Shown piece after piece: positions 10,616 to 22,139 of a DNA stretch of 64,000 nucleotides. The stretch is from Lepus europaeus (Eukaryota > Chordata > Mammalia > Lagomorpha > Leporidae), in assembly GCF_033115175.1 (NCBI RefSeq), contig NC_084850.1, positions 108,483,939 to 108,547,938 of the forward strand, given 5' to 3'. Every line of letters starts with the position of its first letter. Position 1 is the first letter of the stretch. Under the pieces are notes generated by a model. It did no database searches. It had not been told where the DNA came from and saw only the letters and a program-made list of their open reading frames with translations. Made by a program: the position numbers and the translations under genes.

Positions 10616-12544
10616 CTACTATCAGCTTCCTCTCCCACGGGACCATACAGGGGTGGGGGGCATGGGGGCCCATGGGCGCATAAGTCCCGCAAAATCATCT
10701 GCTCTGGCCCTGCCATGGCAACCGCAGGCAGGACTGGAAATTCAGGAAATCTATCGCAGGTTACTTTTGAAGTTGATAATTTTGTATGGTCCCCAAATGA
10801 TGTTAAAAATATGCAAATGAGCCTTGGCAGAAATAAGGTCCCCCACCCCATTACTGGTGAGTAAGGAATCTTGGGGTATCCTTTCTTCATCCCCCAGGAC
10901 GTGCTCAGGGGACCTTCCAGTATACACTCAGGTTGAGTTGAAAGGACTTGCCAAGCAATTCACCAAGAAGAGAGAGCACTGGGCTAGGGGGCCCCTGACC
11001 AAGGTCCTGCTTTGACACAGCCTTGACACTGTCTGTCTGAGGTGCTGGTGAGCTCGCCCAGCTAAGCAGCTGGTGCAACTGAGTGTCTCTGCCATAGGAT
11101 TGTTGTACTCCTCGCAGTCATGGAACTATATGGGCGGAGTGCCGTCCCTGAAACTTACATACTGTGATGAGTGTCCGCGTTGGCTGGTGCAGAGTCAGGA
11201 CCTGTCTTGGGTCAGACTCCCTAGAAGCCAAACCCAAGAGTAGGGATCAGTATCCATGAGTTGTTGAGCCGGTGAATTCACAGACAGCCTAGGAGGAAGG
11301 AAATGGAGCCGGACATGGATGTGGAAAGGCCTAATACCCCCAGCAAGAGCGCAGTCCCAGTCTCAGTCATAGCCACAAGAGGGAGGACTCCAGCGGACAA
11401 ACTTCACTACCGAGGTGCCCTCCTGGGGGCCAAAGGAGTTGGCCTTTTGTGTCTCTCATCATCAGTCACTGGTTGTGGACCAGCAGGGTCAAGGGGACCA
11501 GCTGAGGTGACTTCAGCCAGCTTGGGGGGGCAGTTCTCCAGAGAATGAGGCAACTGTGAACACTTGCAGAAGCCGGGAGTGGGCAAAGATCTGGGTGGAA
11601 TGCCGATGGTAAGGTCCCAACAGGAAAGAATGTCACTCTCCCATTAGCGTCATTTGAAGAGAGTTGACTTACAAATAGACTTTGCAAAGGGGTGCAGGTG
11701 AGGGGCGCAGGGCTGGTCGGTAGCCCAAGGTTGTAGCTAGTAGAGCTGAAGTGACAAGAGGAGGAAGCAGCTGCCAGAACATACGGGGGAAAAGCCATAT
11801 GGGGGTGACTGCCTTGAGGGGAGCTGTGACTTTTGGACAAGGGACATGACCAGCCAGTGGCAACCACCAAGAGAGAAAGCCAAGAGAATACAGCCCCTAA
11901 CTTCACTCAGCCCATTCTCCAGGTGTTAGGTTTCAGCCTCTAGGTAACAGAGTCCAAGACAGAACCACACGTGGAAGACATTGACTGGGGGACATTTCCG
12001 AGGAGGATTAAAGGGAAACAGAGCAAGCAGCAGCTCAGATGGGGGAGCAGACGTGACTCCTGTGGGAGGAGAGAGGAAGGAAGTGGGGTGGGGGCAGGGG
12101 CAGGGGTGGGTAGGGCAAGCTCAAGATGGCCACGCCACTATGAAGATGTCTTGGCTAGGCCCATGGAGGACCCCGGAGCAAAGATTGCCTGCTAGAGAGG
12201 ACCTAAGGCAGGCAGGAGTGGCCCAGCTGTGGTCCCCATCGTGTTCACTGAGAGGGAAGACCCTGGGGCGAGTGTGGCCTAGGGAGGAATGCTGCCCTCG
12301 GATCCTGAAGGGGTGGCAGAGGGAGGCTGGCAGCCAATGACACTTCTCCCAGAACATTCTCCGTTGAAGGGAGGTCTGGGTAGTGCCTGCCCATGGCTGC
12401 CACACTCTGATCTCCTGCTAGGGAATCCCCATTGGCTGAACCTAACACGAAGCCAGACAGCAAGGGAGGCTGTGGATGCGATTCACACAAAGCAGCCTCC
12501 CGAGGCGGAGAGCAGGGTGGAGGTGCGGGCTCAGAGTATTTTGA
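10616..12544. other. GC-richer intergenic block without a supported gene
   Basis: About 1.9 kb, with G-rich purine stretches around 12060-12120. The longest open frame is 146 codons on the - strand (11466-11906). It lacks recognisable domains, is low-complexity in S, P and L, and has no splice or start context. Part of it (11190-11330) resembles an old repeat that I cannot name. Confidence 0.4.
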
Positions 12545-12720
12545 GAAGGCAATCTGGCACAAGTTCTAAAATCTGACAAGTTCTAAAATGACCACATTCA
12601 GTCATTCAAAACTGCCTCAGGAATTACACCTAGGAGCTGCCTACTGAATTCATTTCCATTTTGGAATCATTCTCAAGATTGAGCAATGTATATTATAGCT
12701 GTATCTGTAAAAATGCAGTG
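12545..12720 (+). mobile_element. Probable ancient L1 fragment
   Basis: The run 'acacctaggagctgcctac' through 'gagcaatgtatattatagc' resembles old L1 3' sequence. It is short and diverged. Confidence 0.4.
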
Positions 12721-12724
12721 TCCT

Positions 12725-12931
12725 GGGGCCGGTGCTGTGCCATATGCATCCCATATGGGTGCTGGTTTGAGTCACGGCTGCTCCACTTCTGCTCTACCCT
12801 CTGCTGCTTTCCCAGGTAATTAGCAGGAAGCTGGATGGGAAGCAGAGCAGCCAGCCCTCCTGGAATCAGCTCTGACATGGGATGCATCACAGGCAGTGGC
12901 TTAGCTCACTGTACCACAATGCGGTGGCCCC
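12725..12931. mobile_element. Palindromic, tail-less C-SINE pair
   Basis: It begins with a + strand head, 'ggggccggtgctgtgcc', and ends with a - strand head, 'ccacaatgcggtggcccc'. The strand switches near 12790-12800, and no A/T tail exists at either end. This is what remains if two tail-to-tail SINEs lose the sequence between them. Confidence 0.8.
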
Positions 12932-13192
12932 AGGTACCCCACGGTCACACAGGGCTAGGATTAGTGCTTATTCCCATTAGCCTGACTGAAAAAAACTCAC
13001 AATTCACCTGACAAGGTATTCAGAAGGGTCTTGCCTCATTAATGATGAATAATTAGTCCTAAATGGACTAAACATGGATGTGGTGGCTTTTTTGATGTTA
13101 ACTTGGCTAAGATACAGGCCCCAGTTATCCAGTGCAACACTAACGCGGGTGTTGCTGCAAAAGGATGCTGTTAATATAATTAAAGCCTCTAC
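12932..13192. other. Intergenic, nothing recognised
   Basis: AT-rich and unassigned. Confidence 0.4.
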
Positions 13193-13560
13193 GGGGAAGG
13201 CACTGTGGTGCAGAGGGTTAAGCCTCTGCCTGTGACACCAGCATCCCTTATGGGTGCAGGTTCGAGTCCTGGCTGCTCCAGTGTCCATCCAGCTCCCTGC
13301 TAAAGGCTTGGGAAAGCAGGGGAAGATGGCTCAAGTGCTTGGGCCCCTGCACCCATGTGGGAGATCTGAATGAAGCTCCTGGCTCCTGGCTTCAGCCTGG
13401 CCCAACCCTGACTGTTATGACCATTTGGGGAGTGAACCAATGGATGGAAGATCAATCTCTTTCTGTGTGTCTGTCTCTCCCTCTCCCTCTGTAACTCAGC
13501 CTTTCAAATAAATAAATCTTTTTTTAAAAATATATTTATTTTCTTTTTTCTTCTTCTTCT

Positions 13561-13598
<38 letters not shown>

Positions 13599-13965
13599 AC
13601 AGGCAGAGTGGACAGTGAGAGAGAGACAGAGAGAAAGATCTTCCTTTGCCGTTGGTTCACCCTCCAATGGCTGCCGCGGTAAGGCGCGCTGCGGCCGGCG
13701 CACAGCGCTGATCCAATGGCAGGAGCCAAGTGCTTCTCCTGGTCTCCCATGGGGTGCAGGGCCCAAGGACTTGGGCCATCCTCCACTGCACTCCCTGGCC
13801 ACAGCAGAGAGCTGGCCTGGAAGAGGGGCAACCAGGACAGGATCGGTGCCCCGACCGGGACTAGAACCCGGTGTGCCAGTGCCGCAAGGCGGAGGATTAG
13901 CCTAGTGAGCCACGGCGCCGGCCCTCAAATAAATAAATCTTAAAAAATAAAATAAAGTCCCTAGA
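13193..13965 (+). mobile_element. C-SINE, tail split by a younger SINE
   Basis: The body is 13193-13520. The remainder of its tail resumes at 13925 ('tcaaataaataaatctt') after the insertion of the young SINE described next. Its B box 'ggttcgagtcc' is intact. Confidence 0.93.
13521..13924 (-). mobile_element. Young-subgroup C-SINE with 35-nt tail
   Basis: A (TTC)n stretch and 35 T (13563-13597) lead into 'gacaggcagagtggacag' and end at the head 'ccacggcgccggccc'. A perfect 17-bp duplication, 'tcaaataaataaatctt', flanks it (13504-13520 and 13925-13941). The 5' part carries an 18-bp CpG-rich block absent from the older copies. Confidence 0.96.
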
Positions 13966-14022
13966 TTTCGATCTGAGTGGATCTGAATTCATCAGTTGGA
14001 AAAAAATCTTAAAGCAGGACAG

Positions 14023-14355
14023 GGGGCCAGAATTGTAGCATAGCGGTTTAAGCCCATATGGACACCAATTTGAGTCCCAGCTACTCCTCTTCTGATCCAG
14101 TTCCCTGTTAATGGGCCTGGGAAAGCAGCAGAGGATGGCCCAAGTGCTTGGGCCCCTGCTACCCGCGTGGCAGATCAGGATGGAGTTCTGGGCTCCTGGA
14201 TCAGGTCTGGCCCAGCCTGGCTCAAGTGCACTCATGCGCATGCGCTCTCCCTCTCTCCCTCTCCCTTCCTTCTTCCCTCCCTCCCTCCCTCCTTCTCTCT
14301 CTGTACCTTTGCCTTTCAAATAAATAAATGAAATATTAAGAGAAAAAAAAAAAAA
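14023..14355 (+). mobile_element. C-SINE with (CTCC)n
   Basis: Head 'gggccagaattgtagcatag', a short deletion before the B box, a CT/CCTT-rich stretch at 14236-14305 and an A tail at 14342-14358. The flanks share 'aaagcagg'. A 234-codon frame on the opposite strand runs through this SINE and is not a gene. Confidence 0.92.
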
Positions 14356-14379
14356 AAAGCAGGGCTGAGGCTTCCTTGA

Positions 14380-15440
14380 GAGAGAGAAGAAATGCCAGCT
14401 ATGAATACGAGCTGTGGTCCACACCTGTGTATTTTCACCCTGCTTGTGACCTTGTCTTCCAGACTGAATGCCCTGTGGAACAAAGAGAAGTGTAACAGCA
14501 TGCTTCCCCTCAGGAACAATGCAAGGCAATAATGGAAATACATCTTTAAAGCGCTGAAAGGAAAAAAAACTACCTAAAATTCTATACCCACCAAAAAACA
14601 AAATAACGGGTTTTGAAAGAATTCATTGCTAGAAGACATGTTAAAGGAAATCCTTTAGGCAGAAGGAAAATGGTACCAAAGAAGAAGGGTATACATGAAG
14701 GGAGCAAGAGCAGTGCAAGCGGCTATCTATGAGTAAACATCTTGGTCCACGCGGACTGCTATAACAAAATGCCATCCACCATAAACTAGGTCACTTAGAA
14801 ACAACAGGAATTTGTTCCTCACAGTTGCGGAAGCTGAGAAATCCAAGATCAACGCTCTGGCAGATCTGGTGTCTGGTGAGGGCCTGCTTCTTCAAAGACT
14901 GTTATCTCCTCCCTGCAGCCTCGCCTAGCAGAAGGAATCAGAGATCTCCAGGGCCTCTTTCACTAGGGCACTCATTCCTTTCATGAAGGCACTGCCCTTA
15001 TGACCCAATGACCTCCCGAGGCCCCACTGCCCAAAATCATCAACTTGGGGGTTAAGATTTCAACATACGAATTTTACAAGGAAACAAACATTCAGACCAT
15101 GGTAGTAAATCACTAATACTTTTTCTTGTTCTTTGACTATCTTTAAATTCATTTGACTATATAAGCAGATTAACATAGCTAATCATGTATGAATTTTATA
15201 ATATATGTAAAAGTAAAATGCGTGAAAACAATAGCACAAAAGCAAGGGGGGAAAGAAATGGAAATATTCTATTGGAAGGTTTTTAAAACTATCCATGAAA
15301 TGGTCTAACATTACTAGAATGTTGACAGTGAACAAATTAAAGACATATGAACATAAAAGCAATTACTAAAAATAACAATTACAACGAATATGGCAAAAAA
15401 AAAGGAGATAAAATGCAATCATAAAAAGCGCTCCATTTTT
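14380..15440 (+). mobile_element. Ancient L1 relic, split by an LTR
   Basis: The part before 14732 ends in the old-L1 motif 'ttaggcagaaggaaaatgg'. After 15110 it continues with 'aaaagtaaaatgcgtgaaa' and 'ggagataaaatgcaatc', which belong together in old L1 elements. The LTR between them therefore inserted into this L1. Confidence 0.75.
14738..15103 (-). mobile_element. Solo LTR, MaLR/ERVL-like
   Basis: It reads from 'cttggtccacgcggactgct' to 'attcagaccatgg', which is the reverse of a MaLR-type LTR with its 'ataaca' and 'tcaacatacgaatttt' blocks. A short direct repeat, 'agtaaa', occurs at 14732-14737 and 15104-15109. No internal retroviral sequence is attached. Confidence 0.7.
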
Positions 15441-15702
15441 TTCTGGCTTTGGTCATTGGTAGCTCTTTCAGCTTGGTTTCTGTGTCACTTTGACCTTCAT
15501 CTTTTAATTCTGCTTGGAGTACTTCTTTACTTTCTGAGAGTACATGGTTCTCTCTGCCCCAGTCCTAAAATGAGTCATCTCTCTAAGAATTCCTGTTTCC
15601 TTTTCATGGAGAACAGTATTTAGAAATAAGATATGAGTGTTCTTATTGCTATTGGGTATAATTGCTCCTAGGCCTTCTGGGTAGACAGAGCTAGGTAATT
15701 CA

Positions 15703-15897
15703 AGGGTACTTCAAAATGTCTGTGCAAAATGGAATTAAAAACTAAATTATATTTTGGTAGAATGTTGAAATCCATAATTTTTTGTAGTATGCATTTTAAG
15801 AACAAAATGCCTCGTATGAATGTATTTCAACATTTTTCACACTAAAAATAAACTTATCTTTTAATCTCATTTTCCACAAAGTTTTTGAAGCACCCTC
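15703..15897. mobile_element. Short inverted-repeat DNA element (MITE-like)
   Basis: The left end 'agggtacttcaaaa' (15703-15716) and the reverse complement of the right end, 'agggtgcttcaaaaa' (from 15882-15896), form terminal inverted repeats around about 165 bp of AT-rich DNA with no frame. The internal 'tggaattaaaa' recurs in the copy at 43519. Confidence 0.65.
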
Positions 15898-16029
15898 GTA
15901 TTCAGCTCCACATAAGTTCACACTAAGGCCTCAGCCTCTGACATGACAGGGCTCATAGTGTCTTCTTTTCTTGTTTATCTGTAACTCTCCCTCTGACAGT
16001 AGGAAATCTGGATGCACCAACAACCATCC

Positions 16030-16590
16030 ATTTACACATTTGTTTCACCCAAGTATATATGTAAAGTGACTTGGAAAGTTATGTCCATACAAAATCCTAT
16101 ATGCAGCTTTATTCTTAATAACTAGCAATAGGAAGCAATGAAGATGTCCTTCATCAGATGAATGGTAAATCAGCTGTGGTATATCCAAACAATGGAATCC
16201 TATGCAGGGATGAAAAGGAGTGTACTATTGATTTATTCCTCAACATGGATGAAGCGTAAGTGCATGGTAAGTCAAAGAAGCCAGAGAAGAAAGGCTACAT
16301 ATTGTATGACTCCATTCACGTGATATTCTGAAAAAGGCAAAGCTTTAGGGCCAAAAAACAAATTAGTGGTTACCAGGGAATGGGGAGATAGGAACTGTTG
16401 GCTACAAATTGGTATGTACTTCAAAGGGCAAAGGAAATGTGTATGGTACTAAGGTGATGGATAGATGATGATAAACTTGAACTACATAGAACCCATAGAA
16501 TATCATATTTCAAAGAGTAAGCTTTAATGCACACAGATACCCTAGTTGGTAAATGTGCTTCTCTTGGGGTTCTGGGTTAAGAGATGTACT
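16030..16590 (+). mobile_element. Ancient L1 3' region
   Basis: 'caatggaatcctatgcaggg', 'atattgtatgactccattca' and 'agtggttaccagggaatggg' follow the usual L1 3' order. Confidence 0.75.
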
Positions 16591-16593
16591 TTA

Positions 16594-16916
16594 GGGATGG
16601 GTGTTTGGCACAGTGGTTAAGCTGCTACTTGGGATACCTGCACTCCACATTCAAGTGCTTGGGTTTGAGTCCAGGCTCCACTTTTGATTTCAGCTTCCTG
16701 CTAATGAGCACCCTGGGAGGCAGCAGGTGATAGCTCAAGTAGTTGAATCCCTGCCACCTATGTGGGAAAACCAGACTGAGTTCTCAGACCCCGGCTTCAG
16801 CCCGAAACAGCCCAGGCTGTTGTGGGCATTGGGATATGAACCGGACAATCGTAGACCTCTGTCTCTGTCTCTCATTCCATACTTCCTCCCCTCCTATAAA
16901 TAAAATTTTAAATTAG
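16594..16916 (+). mobile_element. C-SINE, old subfamily
   Basis: Head 'gggatgggtgtttggcacag', 'ttgggtttgagtcc' B box and the 'gaggcagcaggtgatagctc' body of the older subfamily. The tail has decayed to 'ataaataaaattttaaa'. Confidence 0.9.
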
Positions 16917-16930
16917 AAAATAAAATCCCA

Positions 16931-17262
16931 GGGCCGGCACCGTGGCTTAACAGGCTAATCCTCTGCCTGCGGCACCAGCACCCCGAGTTCTAGTCCCGGT
17001 TGGGGTGCTGGATTCTATCCCGGTTGCCCCTCTTCCAGGCCAGCTCTCTGCTATGGCCCGGGAAGGCAGTGGAGGATGGCCCAAGTGCTTGGGCCCTGCA
17101 CCCGCATGGGAGACCAGGAGAAGCACCAGGCTCCTGCCTTCGGATCAGCGAGATGCACTGGCCGCAGCGGCCATTGGAGGGTGAACCAACAGCAAAAGGA
17201 AGACCTTCCTCTCTGTCTCTCTCTCTCTCACTATCCACTCTGCCTGTCAAATAAAATAAAAT
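16931..17262 (+). mobile_element. Young-subgroup C-SINE
   Basis: Head 'gggccggcaccgtggcttaa', with the young-type block 'ggttggggtgctggattct'. A 14-bp perfect duplication, 'aaaataaaatccca' (16917-16930 and 17263-17276), shows that it landed in the tail of the older SINE next to it. The tail is (AAAAT)n. Confidence 0.95.
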
Positions 17263-17799
17263 AAAATAAAATCCCAACTTTCTTTCAAAAAGAAATTTGC
17301 TTTAAATATAAACAGAAAGGCTCAGGAATGTCAAATATAAAAGGATATAAAAGGTACCATATTAATACTAATCAAAAGAAAGCTTGAGCAGCTAGATGAA
17401 TGTCAAAGTAGATTTCAGAGCAGAGAGCACTACCAGGGATAATGATGGTCATTTTGTACAGTAAAGGGCTCAATTCATTGGAAAGACATAATATAAAACG
17501 TTTATACACCTAAAAACAGAGAGTCAAAAGCTATAGCAAAATCTGAGAGAACTAAAAGAAGAAATAGACAAATCCACAACTATAATTGATTTCAATTCTC
17601 CTCTCTAAATAATCAATAGAGTGTGTAGACAGAAAATCAGTAAAACTATAGAAGACTTGGACAACACAATCAACCATTTTCACCTAATTGACAATTATAG
17701 AACGTCCCATCCAACAACAGCAGGATACACATTTTTCTCAATTGTATACAGAATATTTACCAAAATAGACCATATTATAAGCCACAACATGAATCTCAA

Positions 17800-18097
17800 G
17801 GGACTGGCCTTGTGGCATAGCTGGTTAAATCATTGCCTGCAATGCCGGCCTCCCATATGGGTGCCAGTTTGAGTACTGGCTGCTCCACTCTTGATCCAGC
17901 ACCCTGCGAATGCAGCTGGGAAAGTAGCAGAGAATGACCCAAGTGCCTGGGTCTCTGAACCCACATAGGAGACCTGGAGGAAATTCCTGGCTTCAGCCTG
18001 GCCCAGCCCTGGCCATTGTGGCCATTTGAGGAGTGAACCAACAGATGGAAGATCTCTCTCTCTCTCTCTCTCTAACTCTAATAAAATTTTTTTTGAA
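17800..18097 (+). mobile_element. C-SINE inside L1
   Basis: Head 'gggactggccttgtggcata', 'gccagtttgagtactgg' B region and a CT array at 18053-18073. The flanking 'aatctcaa' at 17792-17799 and 18098-18105 is the duplicated L1 target. Confidence 0.92.
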
Positions 18098-18559
18098 AAT
18101 CTCAAAAAATTTAAAAAGATCCATGTCATATAGACTATGTTCTCTAAGCATAATGAAATTAAACATATCTGAAAAGTCTACAAACATTTGAAAGCTAACT
18201 AACACATATCTACATAACCCATGAACCAAAGAAAAAATCAAAAGGAAAATTCAAAAATGTTTTGAATTGAATGAAAATGAAAACATGATATATCCAAGTT
18301 TTTGGGAGTCCACTACAGCAGTACAAAATCTCAGGGAAATTTTATAACATGAAACACCTACAATGGGTGATAAAGGCTTCAAATCAACTACCTCAGCCTC
18401 CACCTTAAGAAACTAGAAAAAGAAGAGCAAATTAAACCCAAAGGAAACAGAAGAAAGAAAATAATAAACAATAGAGCAGAAATCAATGAAATAGATAACA
18501 GAAAAACAGTAGAGAAAATAAACCCATAGATACTACTTAGAGAGCAATAAAATTGATTA

Positions 18560-18896
18560 GGGGTGGGTGTTCAGCACAGCAGTTAAGATGAGCTTGGGAT
18601 ACCCATACCCCTTAACAGAGAGCCTCGGGTGTGGGTCCCAGCTCCTCTCCTGATTCCAGCTTCCCACCAGTGCCCTGGCAGGCCGCAGGTGGTAGTTCAA
18701 TTAGGTGAGTCTCTACCACCCACGTGGAAGATTGGGATGGAGTTCCTGGCTCCTGGCCTCAACCTGACCCAGCCCGGGCTGTTGCAGGATTTACAGAGTG
18801 AGCCAATGGATGAGGGAGATCTCTGTCTGTCTGTCTGTCTCTGTCTCTGTTTCTTTGCCTTTCAAACAAATAGAGAAAAATCAATAAAAATGTTTA
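18560..18896 (+). mobile_element. C-SINE, old subfamily, inside L1
   Basis: Head 'ggggtgggtgttcagcacag', 'gagcctcgggtgtggg' in place of a good B box, a (CTGT)n stretch at 18822-18848 and the tail 'aaacaaatagag'. Confidence 0.88.
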
Positions 18897-19117
18897 AAGA
18901 CTGATTTACCTTTCGTCAAACTGATCAGGAAACAAAGGAATAAAACACAAATTACAATAATAGGGACGAGAGAGGTACTATTTCTATAGAATCTACAAAT
19001 ACTAAAAGGCTAATAAAATACTATGAACAACTTTATGAAAAACAATTTGACAAATTTTTTATTCAAATTCCTTGAAAAACACAATCTACCAGCGTTCATT
19101 GAAGAAACAGATGAAGT

Positions 19118-19663
19118 TCGAAAAGTCCTACTGTCTTGGGATGATGAAGGTCATCTCAGGTCTCATCTCACATCAAAGAAGAATTTCCACCAGGCCGGGG
19201 AGAGTGAGCAAAGGAAGATTGATTGCAGTGAGAAGCCTCCCGCCCCAGCAGTCAGGAGGAGGGGATCCAAGGGAGGAGTTGCCCTGGAGAGCCTGACTTC
19301 TTTTATGCACAAAAGTGGCTTCCTATATTTAGCCAATCAGGGAGAAGCAGAATAACAGCTAGCAACCAATCAGAGGGCTGGAATAGCAATCAATCAGAGG
19401 CAAAGACAAAACCCAATCAGAGGACTGGAATGTCTAATCCTGGCTAGCTTACTCCCATGATAAAACTGGTAATCCTGTCAGGCCTGTTTTCCTGATAAAA
19501 TTAAGTGTTCTTAAAGGCAGCCTCTGGGAGAAGGCAAGCACTTTGTCCACTCTTAAAGGTACTCTGCCCCTTTTCTCATTCTGACAGGAACCTGACCTAA
19601 ATGCCTATTAGCTTAACTCTTCTCACTATATTAAATAAATAGCATTTTCTGTTTAAAATCTCC
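19118..19663 (+). mobile_element. Probable solo LTR with CCAAT-box array
   Basis: This is a non-L1 block inside L1 ORF2. It carries four 'caatcag' boxes, at about 19334, 19367, 19391 and 19414, the last three about 23-24 bp apart. Near the right end is an 'attaaataaatagc' stretch that could serve as a polyadenylation signal. These suit a retroviral U3-R region. The TG...CA ends and target duplication are not clear, so the boundaries and family are uncertain. Confidence 0.55.
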
Positions 19664-21367
19664 CTACAAAGAAAATGCCAGGCCTAGATGGCTTCAATGG
19701 TGAATTCTACAAAATATTTAAGGAAGAAATAATACCAATTCTTTACAAACTCTTAGAGAAAACCAAAAAGGAAGGAATACCTACCAGTTCACTCTATGAG
19801 GCTAGCATTACTTTGATACCAAAATCTGACAAAGACATTACAAGAAAAGAAAATTACTGATTAATATCCCTAATGAGCCTAGATGCAAAGGTTCTAAACA
19901 ACATTTTAGCAAAGCGAATCCATTATGCGTTATGCATTATGATGAAATGGGGCCTGGTCCTAGGAATGAAAGTTTGAATCAATATACAAAATTCACTTTT
20001 ATTTTTATATTCTGGCAATAAACCATCAGAAGTTAAAATTTAAAAATACCACGTAGAGTAGCATAAAAATAAAATCTTGCCAATAAATCTAACAAAGCAT
20101 GTGAAAGATATGTACACTAAAAACTACAAAGCACTGTTGACAGAAATTTAAATAAGACCTAAAAAGTGGAGGGAAATAGTGTATTCATGGGTCACAAATC
20201 TTGATATTATCAACATACCAATTCTCCCCAAATTGATCTATATATTAAATGCAATTCCAATTGTAAAAAACACTAGCAAGATTTTTGGTAGACACTGGCA
20301 AAATGGTTCTAAATTTCATACAGAAGTGCAGAGGACCTAGAATAGCCAAAATCACTTTGGAAAAGGAACAAAATTGGAAGATTAAAACCACTTGACTTCA
20401 AAACCCTATTATTAAGCTACAGTTATCAAGACCATGTGGGACTGATGTCAAAATAGATAATTAGATCAATGCAACCGACTGGAGTACAGAAACAGACCTA
20501 CACATACAAGGCTAACCAGGGTTTTTTTTTTTTTTTTTCTTTTTACAAAGTTGCATAACAATTAAGTGGAGAAATAATACTCTTTCAACAAATTGTGCTC
20601 GAAAGACTATTCATATGCCAAAAAAAAAAAAAAGTGTACTTGGATTCATACCTCACACCATATACAAAAATGGCCTCAAAATAGATCTAGGACCTAAGTA
20701 GCAAAACTACAACTTCCCAAAGAAAACAAGAGAAAATTGCACAGCTTTAAGTTGGGCAAAAATTTTCCTAGAAAGGGCGCCAAAAGCCAAATTCATCAAA
20801 GAAAAACATATTATTAAGTTGGATTTCATCCAAGTTTAAAAGGTCTCTCTTTGAAAGATACTGGCCAGAGTATAAGAAGACAAGCTATAGACGGGGAGCG
20901 AATATTTGTAAATCTTATATCTGATAAAGGGCTTATATTCAGAATATATTTTAAAACCTCATAACTCAATAATAAGAAAACAAACAGCCAATAAAGTGAA
21001 CAAAAGATTTTTTCAGATACTTCACTGAAGAAGAGATATGAATGGCAAATAAACACAGGAAAACACGTTCAACATTACTGGTGATTTGGGACATATAAAC
21101 TAACACTACAATGAAATACCGTCACACACACGAAAGTTGGTGCTCAGATGATTGGAATGTAAAATTGCAACCACTTTGGAAGAAAGTGACCAGACCAAAA
21201 ACAAACAAACAAACAAAAAAAACCAGTTGGAGAGGGACAAGGAAACTTGTTCATTATTATTGATTATGGTGATCATTTAGTGGGTATGCATATACAAATA
21301 TTATTTACGTATGTATACACTTCTGTGTGTGTATATATATATATAAATTATCAAATAGTATACTTGA

Positions 21368-21675
21368 TTTTTTTTTAAGATTTATTTATTTGAAAGGCAG
21401 GAGAGAGTTGAGAAAAATCTTCTATCTGCTGGTTCATTCCTCAAATGGCCACAATAGCTGGAGCTGAGGCGATTCATAACCAGGAGCCAGGAGCTTCTTC
21501 TGGGTCTCCCATGTGGTATAGAGGCCCAAGCACCTAGGCCATCTCCCACTGCTTTCCCAGGCACAATAGTAGGGAGCTGGATCAAAAGTGCAGCAGCTGG
21601 GACTTGAACCAGCTTCCACACGGGATGCGACACTGCAGGCAGTGCCTTTACCAGCTATGCCACAACGCCAGCTCT
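21368..21675 (-). mobile_element. C-SINE
   Basis: T tail at 21369-21376 and 'ttatttgaaaggcaggagag', with the head 'gccacaacgccagctc' at the right. The GA stretch is short. Confidence 0.92.
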
Positions 21676-21689
21676 TCTACATTTTTTTT

Positions 21690-22120
21690 TGAAAAAAACT
21701 TATATAGTAACTATTTTTGTAACAATCATATTTTAATAATTCACATACTATACAATTCACCCACTTAAATAGCATACAGTTGAATGGTTTTTAGTATATT
21801 AACAAAATTCTGTAACCACCATCACAATAAATTTTAGAACATTTTATCATAGCAAAAAGAAACTTTGTACAAATTAGCAGTCTCTCCTCATTTTACCCTA
21901 AACCCACAAGCCCTAGGCAACCACTAATGTATTTTCTGTCTCTAGATAATTCTGGACATTTCATATAAATGGAATCGATATAGTATGAGATCTTCTATGA
22001 CTAGCTTCTTTTACCTAACATGTTTTCAAGGTTCATCCATGTATCATGTATGTATCAATATTTATAGCACGTATCAATACTTTATTCCTTTTTTAATGCA
22101 AAATAATTGTCCATTGTAGA
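21690..22120 (-). mobile_element. L1 3'-region relic
   Basis: The reverse complement contains the L1 3' blocks found elsewhere here on the + strand. On this strand they read 'atcatagcaaaaagaaact', 'ctctagataattctggaca' and 'aggttcatccatgtatcatg'. Confidence 0.7.
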
Positions 22121-22139
22121 TATGCCATGGTTGCCAATT

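Larger units (their letters stand above)
17290..21200 (+). mobile_element. Long L1 ORF2 relic with nested insertions
   Basis: Old L1 sequence is interrupted by SINEs (17800-18097, 18560-18896) and an LTR-like block (19118-19663). The best frame, 19675-19857, reads PGLDGFNGEFYKIF..EASITLIPKSDKD, which is the L1 reverse-transcriptase region. Later blocks near 20760-21110 match the ORF2 C-terminal region. Stops and frameshifts throughout make it non-functional. Subfamily age was judged only by decay. Confidence 0.88.

Noticed and set aside
13897..14601. A 234-codon open frame on the - strand, the longest in the window.
   Set aside because: It runs antisense through a C-SINE, its (CT)n stretch and an L1 relic. 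The residue pattern is the one seen in every C-SINE antisense frame, so it is a chance frame.
19675..19860. Possible functional reverse transcriptase.
   Set aside because: It is a 61-codon remnant of L1 ORF2 with stops on both sides; the catalytic motif is not in this fragment.
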